Of a stretch of DNA of 9,209 nt, positions 5,876 through 9,209 are shown one piece after another (position 1 is the first letter of the stretch; every line of letters starts with the position of its first letter). Origin of the DNA: Acidimicrobiaceae bacterium. GTDB taxonomy: Bacteria; Actinomycetota; Acidimicrobiia; Acidimicrobiales; Palsa-688. The stretch is taken from the NCBI GenBank assembly GCA_003156795.1, contig PMHU01000081.1:41087-50295 (forward strand), in the 5' to 3' direction. The position numbers and the translations under genes are program-made. The notes beneath the pieces are model-generated. The model ran no database searches. It had not been told where the DNA came from and saw only the letters and a list, made by a program, of their open reading frames with translations.

Positions 5876-8380
5876 TCAGGCGGTCACCTGTATGGCCTTG
5901 ATCACGGTGACCGTTCCATCGTCCTGCGTGATGGTGACGTTGAACTTGCCCAGCGGGGCCGAGCCCGAAGCGGTCAGCTTCAACTTGAGCAACGTGGCCG
6001 ACTTGAATTTCACCTTGTCGACCGTGACGCCCGCATTGGAGACGGTTACCACCGCACTCGAGTCAAACCCGGTTCCGGTGATCTTGGTCTTGATGGTCGC
6101 CCCCCGTGCGATCGCCGTCACCGAGAACCCGGTGACCGTCGGGCCCGTGACAGTGACGGACTCGGTTGTGACCAAGGTCGTCCCGTCGGTGTTGGCCAGC
6201 GTGGTCGTGACCGTGTAGCTGCCCGGCGTCGTGAAGGTGTGGCTACCCGTGACCGTGCCGGTGCTGCCGGTGATGTTGACGGTGGCCGGACCCGTACCGG
6301 TGCCGTCACCCCAGTTCACCGTGGCCGAATAGGTGCCGGTCCCGGCGGTGGCGTTGCCGATGCTGGCCAACTGCACCGTGCCGGTCGAGATGTTTTCCTT
6401 GGCGGAGAAGGCCGTCGGGGAGAGAGTGAACGGCGCTTTGGTGGTCAGCTGCACGGCGCCCGAAGGGTACGCAACCGCATAGGCATCTGGGCCGAAGGAC
6501 AGCGTGGCGAAGGTACCGGTGACGGGGCCGCCGATCGGGGTGAACACCGTGTTCACCGCGGGCGAGCCCACCGTGGTCACGGCGAGCGTGCTCCCCGTGA
6601 TGGTGACCCCGGGGCCGGAGATGCCGCCGGTGCCGGCCGGGCCATTGACGGTGACGTCCAGTGTCCCGGTGTTTGTCACCGTGGAGCTGCCGCTCAGGGT
6701 CAGCTCCCCCGTGTCGGTCACCGTCAGTGTCCCCGCATTACTGGTCGCCGTGCCTTGGTCCTGGTTGGTACTGGGCGCCCCGATGGTCACCGTCCCTCCG
6801 GTCTGGTTGGTGACCGGTGTCCGGATGTAGGCGATATCCGAGCCCGACGGGCCCGACGTCGACAGCGTCCCGCCCGACGCAACCGTCAGCCCAGTGCCCG
6901 AGAGAATCACATAGCCGGCCGACGTCGGATCCACCCCCAAGCTGCCGTCGACGGTAACCCCGGTGACGGTGAGGGTCATGCTCCCAGCCGAGCCGCTGGC
7001 CGTGACCGACTGCCCGGACGGGATCGTTCCCGTGACCGTGCCGCCCGTGGTGAAGGCGAACGTCCCGGTCCCGGTGCTGTCCGCCAGCGTGGCATTGCCG
7101 GAGAGGTCGACCGTGCCCGACACCGTGGCGCCGGACTGGGTGAAAGTCCCCGTGGATTCGCTGAAGGTCCCAGTCACGGTGAGCGTGCCGGCCGAGTCGG
7201 TGAAGGTGGAGCTGCCGCTGAGAGCCAGGTTCCCGGTGCTGGCCACCGTGAAGGTCCCTTTGTTGGTCGTCAGCGTGCCCGAGTCCTGATCGGTGGTCGG
7301 CGCCCCGATGGTCACCGTCCCTCCGGGCTGGTTGGTGACCGGAGTCCGGATGTAGGCGATATCCGAGCCGGTCGGGCCCGACGTCGACAGCGTGCCACCG
7401 GAAGCGACGGTCACCCCGGTGCCAGTGCTCGAGAGAATCACGTAGCCGGCCGTCGTCGGGGCCGCGGCCAGGGTACCGTCAACGGTAACCCCGGTGACGG
7501 TGAGGGTTATGCTCCCAGCGGAGCCGCTGCCGGTCACCGACTGCCCCGCCGGGATCGTCCCCGTGACCGTGCCCGTCCCGGTGAAGAGAAACGCACCGGT
7601 CCCGGCGCTGTCAGCCAGCGTGGCACTGCCGGAGAGGTCGACCGTGCCCGACACCGTGCCGCCGGACTGGGTGAAAGTCCCCGTGGATTCGCTGAAGGTC
7701 CCAGTCACGGTGAGCGTCCCGGCCGAGTCGGTGAAGGTGGAGCTGCCGCTGAGAGCCAGGTTCCCAGTGCTGGCCACCGTGAAGGTCCCCGAATTGCTGG
7801 TCAGTGTCTCCGAGTCCTGGTTGGTGGTCGGCGCCCCGATGGTCACCGTCCCTCCGGTCTGGTTGGTGACCGGAGTCCGGATGTAGGCGATATCCGAGCC
7901 GGTCGGGCCCGAGGTCGCGAGCGCGCCACCCGAGGCGACGGTGACGCCGCCGGCACCGGCCAGCTGGACGTAGCCCGACGACGTCGGATCGATCGTGAGG
8001 AACCCGTTGCTGCTGACGGTGCTGGCTGCGGCGAGTGTCAGAACGACGCTGCCTGCGCTACCGCTCGTGTCAAGGGTCTGGGTTCCGGTGGCCCCGCCTC
8101 CCAGCTCGAGGGTATTGATCGACTCGCTAGCGGTCAGCAGGACGGTATAGGTGCCCGCCAGGTTGATGCACACCACGCTGGAGCTGGTCGGGAATCCCGT
8201 CGACCAGTTCGTCGAAGCGGCGTTCCAATTGGTCGTCCCCGAGACCGGACCCTGCCAGCTGTCGGTGCACATCGGCAAGGCCGCACTAGGCGGGGCGGTG
8301 GCCAAGGCGGCGACCCCGACGCCGGCCATGGTGGCCCCGGCCAAAGAAACAGCCCCGAAGACTCTGCGCAGTCCACCCAT
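5876..8380 (-). CDS. Large exported repeat protein with PKD-like and IPT/TIG-like C-terminal domains
   Basis: An 834-residue exported protein, very rich in Thr, Ser, Gly and Val, likely located on or outside the cell surface. Residues 1-34 are a signal peptide: GGLRRV, a hydrophobic core (8-29) and a probable cleavage near PSAALP (31-36). Residues 37-125 form a beta-rich N-terminal region with W42, W52 and W59 and paired cysteines C38 and C71. Residues 126-301, 302-478 and 479 to about 571 are copies of a ~177-residue repeat containing GSDIAYIRTPVTNQ and runs of short strands suggestive of a beta-solenoid. Residues about 648-745 resemble a PKD domain (VNWGDGTGTG, 688-697; GSYTVTTTL, 720-728). 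Residues 746-834 resemble an IPT/TIG domain (ITGTGFDSSAVVTV, 767-780). There is no LPXTG motif, C-terminal membrane helix or catalytic motif. ATG 8380 is preferred over an upstream TTG at 8425 because GGAG lies 9 bases upstream and the signal peptide begins there. Adhesive or structural function is inferred. Confidence 0.88.
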   Translation of the reverse strand: MGGLRRVFGAVSLAGATMAGVGVAALATAPPSAALPMCTDSWQGPVSGTTNWNAASTNWSTGFPTSSSVVCINLAGTYTVLLTASESINTLELGGGATGTQTLDTSGSAGSVVLTLAAASTVSSNGFLTIDPTSSGYVQLAGAGGVTVASGGALATSGPTGSDIAYIRTPVTNQTGGTVTIGAPTTNQDSETLTSNSGTFTVASTGNLALSGSSTFTDSAGTLTVTGTFSESTGTFTQSGGTVSGTVDLSGSATLADSAGTGAFLFTGTGTVTGTIPAGQSVTGSGSAGSITLTVTGVTVDGTLAAAPTTAGYVILSSTGTGVTVASGGTLSTSGPTGSDIAYIRTPVTNQPGGTVTIGAPTTDQDSGTLTTNKGTFTVASTGNLALSGSSTFTDSAGTLTVTGTFSESTGTFTQSGATVSGTVDLSGNATLADSTGTGTFAFTTGGTVTGTIPSGQSVTASGSAGSMTLTVTGVTVDGSLGVDPTSAGYVILSGTGLTVASGGTLSTSGPSGSDIAYIRTPVTNQTGGTVTIGAPSTNQDQGTATSNAGTLTVTDTGELTLSGSSTVTNTGTLDVTVNGPAGTGGISGPGVTITGSTLAVTTVGSPAVNTVFTPIGGPVTGTFATLSFGPDAYAVAYPSGAVQLTTKAPFTLSPTAFSAKENISTGTVQLASIGNATAGTGTYSATVNWGDGTGTGPATVNITGSTGTVTGSHTFTTPGSYTVTTTLANTDGTTLVTTESVTVTGPTVTGFSVTAIARGATIKTKITGTGFDSSAVVTVSNAGVTVDKVKFKSATLLKLKLTASGSAPLGKFNVTITQDDGTVTVIKAIQVTA
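6668..8005 (-). repeat. In-gene tandem repeat, two full and one partial copy of ~530 bp
   Basis: Within the exported repeat protein, unit 1 spans about 7478-8005, unit 2 about 6947-7477 and partial unit 3 about 6668-6946. The marker TCCGGATGTAGGCGATATCC begins at 7876, 7345 and 6820, giving periods of 531 and 525 bp, both multiples of three. Protein-level landmarks are PTxxGYV, VASGG, GSDIAYIRTPVTNQ, GGTVTIGAP, NLALSGSSTFTDSAGTL and VTGTIPxGQSVT. Unit 3 lacks the second half, diverging after SSTVTNTGTL. The copies are in frame and coding, so this is not a CRISPR or mobile element. Confidence 0.92.
7091..7789 (-). repeat. Near-identical 168-bp blocks (7091-7258 and 7622-7789) in repeat units 2 and 1
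   Basis: Aligned base by base, these two 168-bp blocks differ at only 4 positions, while flanking parts of the same units differ much more at both DNA and protein level. Identity therefore extends to synonymous sites. This points to recent duplication or gene conversion between units and provides a substrate for copy-number change by recombination. Confidence 0.88.
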
Positions 8381-8470
8381 GATCGTCCACTCCGTTTCCG
8401 GTTCGCACTCCTGCCCGAGTCGCAATCACATGCCCGTTGGCCACGTAGACGGCGGTAGGCCCCGTCGGAC

Positions 8471-8499
8471 AGTTAAACCGATAGCTGATCCGGTCGCAA
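8471..8499 (-). promoter_or_regulatory. Weak candidate promoter for the repeat-protein gene
   Basis: On the minus strand TTGCGA (8494-8499) and TTAACT (8471-8476) are separated by 17 bases, matching the sigma-70 consensus at 4 and 3 of 6 positions. It would give a leader of roughly 85 bases. The -35 box overlaps the imperfect palindrome GCAACCGTTGC (8496-8506), which could be an operator. Support is weak. Confidence 0.2.
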
Positions 8500-8611
8500 C
8501 CGTTGCCGTCCTCGTGCCGGACGGTGCCCTGATTCCTCACGAAATGTCGACTTTCGAAATGGCTCGCCTCACCGATTCTCGCTCATCGAACTCAACCGAG
8601 TCGCGGCCGTG

Positions 8612-8653
8612 CCGGAGGCCCGAGATCGGCAAGATTTCAAAAACGACCTCCGG
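8612..8653 (+). promoter_or_regulatory. Nested inverted repeat 1, possible RNA leader stem-loop
   Basis: CCGGAGG (8612-8618) pairs with CCTCCGG (8647-8653), and inside it GAGATC (8622-8627) pairs with GATTTC (8633-8638) around a 5-base loop GGCAA. The inner stem contains one G-T position and the outer stem could be extended by another (8611/8654). These are G-U wobbles in plus-strand RNA but C-A mismatches in minus-strand RNA, which favours a transcript reading toward the beta-helix gene. Confidence 0.35.
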
Positions 8654-8676
8654 TAACGGCGACTAATACCTTTTGT

Positions 8677-8724
8677 CGACCCTGTCGCTGACAAGTTCAA
8701 AGAACTCCATCAGAGCCAGGGTCG
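8677..8724 (+). promoter_or_regulatory. Nested inverted repeat 2, long three-part stem-loop
   Basis: Within 48 bases, CGACCCTG (8677-8684) pairs with CAGGGTCG (8717-8724), CTGA (8688-8691) with TCAG (8710-8713), and AGTTC (8694-8698) with GAACT (8702-8706) around an AAA loop. That makes 17 pairs in one coaxial arrangement with two small internal loops. It is the strongest structure in the intergenic region. It could be a leader RNA element or a protein-binding DNA site. Confidence 0.45.
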
Positions 8725-8761
8725 CCAGGGATTTCAGTGGAAATAATTCTATTCTGTTTTT

Positions 8762-8810
8762 TGCAAATATCTCAGCAGTAAATGCGGCGATTCCATTCCC
8801 CAGATTTGCA
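8762..8810 (+). promoter_or_regulatory. Nested inverted repeat 3
   Basis: TGCAAAT (8762-8768) pairs with ATTTGCA (8804-8810); two more pairs (8771-8772 with 8802-8803) follow across a 2-base bulge. The enclosed loop is 29 bases. It follows the T6 run. Weaker than the second inverted repeat and could be chance in AT-rich DNA. Confidence 0.28.
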
Positions 8811-8823
8811 CCCAAAAGGACCT

Positions 8824-8852
8824 TTGGAAAATGGCGCACCACGGGATATGCT
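8824..8852 (+). promoter_or_regulatory. Candidate promoter for the beta-helix gene
   Basis: TTGGAA (8824-8829) and TATGCT (8847-8852) are 17 bases apart and each matches the sigma-70 consensus at 4 of 6 positions. Transcription would begin near 8859, giving a leader of about 70 bases. If this is the only promoter, the three upstream inverted repeats are not transcribed with the gene and would have to act as DNA sites. Confidence 0.33.
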
Positions 8853-8929
8853 AGAAAGACAAAATCCGGTAATACAACTTGCCGAAGGATTCCGTTTTTC
8901 GAGTCGTTCGACAGAGGGAGAGAGAATTA

Positions 8930-9209
8930 ATGTTCAAAGGATTTATTTGGGGGAAAAACGCGGGCCACGCCGTGGTCGCGGCCGGGTTGGTGGCCGGCGC
9001 CATCATCGCGGTAGCGCCAGCGGCGTCGGCCGCGACCAACAACTGGTACGTGGCTACCACGGGTACCAATACCGGTAGAGCCTGCACCAATGCGGCCAAG
9101 CCCTGCCAGACGATTACCTACGCACTCGCGGAGCAGGCCGCATCCGGTCAGGGCGGCACCATCCACGTCGCCGCCGGCACCTACACCGAGCAAGTCGTGT
9201 TCGCCAATG
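8930..9209 (+). CDS. Exported right-handed parallel beta-helix protein (5' part only)
   Basis: The first 93 codons of an exported protein that continues beyond the window. Residues 1-34 are a signal peptide with K3 and K9, a hydrophobic stretch (12-29) and a signal peptidase I site after ASA (32-34). The mature start, NNWYVATTGTN (37-47), the cysteine pair C52 and C59, the segment PCQTITYALAEQA (58-70) and GGTIHVAAGTYTEQVVF (75-91) are the classic beginning of pectate-lyase-like parallel beta-helix proteins, where a first helix caps the solenoid. The ATG at 8930 follows GGGAG (8916-8920) by 9 bases. Some members are polysaccharide-acting enzymes, others structural or adhesive; the part seen holds no catalytic residues, so no activity is assigned. 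It is divergent from another exported beta-rich protein. Confidence 0.85.
   Translation, partial: MFKGFIWGKNAGHAVVAAGLVAGAIIAVAPAASAATNNWYVATTGTNTGRACTNAAKPCQTITYALAEQAASGQGGTIHVAAGTYTEQVVFAN

Larger units (their letters stand above)
8381..8929. other. 549-bp divergent intergenic region without a supported gene
   Basis: This region separates two divergent exported-protein genes. The left half (8381 to about 8690) is GC-rich; the right half is much richer in A and T, with 107 G or C in the 240 bases 8701-8940. It contains three nested inverted repeats, a T6 run (8757-8762), an imperfect palindrome GCAACCGTTGC (8496-8506) and candidate promoters, listed separately. Short open frames here lack ribosome binding sites and family resemblance. 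Confidence 0.75.

Noticed and set aside
6668..8005. CRISPR array or mobile-element repeats
   Set aside because: Period is about 530 bp, units are multiples of three, in frame and protein-coding, with no short direct repeats and unique spacers.
8381..8425. TTG start 15 codons upstream of the repeat-protein start
   Set aside because: It would put a charged, acidic stretch in front of the signal peptide; ATG 8380 has GGAG at 9 bases and begins with a normal signal sequence.
8757..8762. T6 run as part of an intrinsic terminator after the 8677-8724 hairpin
   Set aside because: The T-run begins 33 bases after the hairpin, too far for an intrinsic terminator.
8673..8930. 85-residue plus-strand open frame in the divergent intergenic region
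   Set aside because: It starts with TTG without a ribosome binding site, lies across the inverted repeats and AT-rich island, and ends on the start codon of the beta-helix gene; the product has no recognisable pattern.

Overview
The window is high-GC DNA that reads like an actinobacterial chromosome, perhaps a deep-branching soil or water lineage. The evidence is the GC-rich third codon positions, AGGAG-type ribosome binding sites, an actinobacterial MenJ-like reductase beside a UbiE-family methyltransferase, and Thr/Ser/Gly-rich exported repeat proteins. The lineage is inferred from style and family content only. Seven CDS are supported; the first and last run off the window. No rRNA, tRNA, transposase or CRISPR array was seen.

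Left part (1-2747): a geranylgeranyl-reductase-family flavoprotein (minus strand, C-terminus missing) is divergent across 80 bp from a UbiE/MenG-like methyltransferase. That gene overlaps by 8 bp a polytopic membrane protein that looks distantly UbiA-like. Together they suggest modification of a polyprenyl lipid such as menaquinone: side-chain saturation, ring methylation and a membrane partner of unknown role.

Middle (2744-5751, all minus): a sarcosine-oxidase-family flavoenzyme with every key residue in place, then a Ser/Thr-linker lipoprotein with two similar-looking modules, then a small SRPBCC protein. The stop codon of the SRPBCC gene overlaps that of the membrane-protein gene by 3 bases. 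Spacings of 62 and 36 bp allow co-transcription, but no shared pathway is evident.

Right part (5876-9209): an 834-residue exported protein (minus) has a signal peptide, an N-terminal beta-rich region, two full and one partial copy of a ~177-residue repeat, a PKD-like domain and a C-terminal IPT/TIG-like domain. Diverging from it is the start of a second exported protein with the N-terminus of a right-handed parallel beta-helix protein. The 549-bp region between them has a locally AT-rich half (about 45% GC over 8701-8940) and three successive nested inverted repeats, which could be a structured leader of the beta-helix gene. This pair of divergent cell-surface genes and their control region is the most unusual part of the window.
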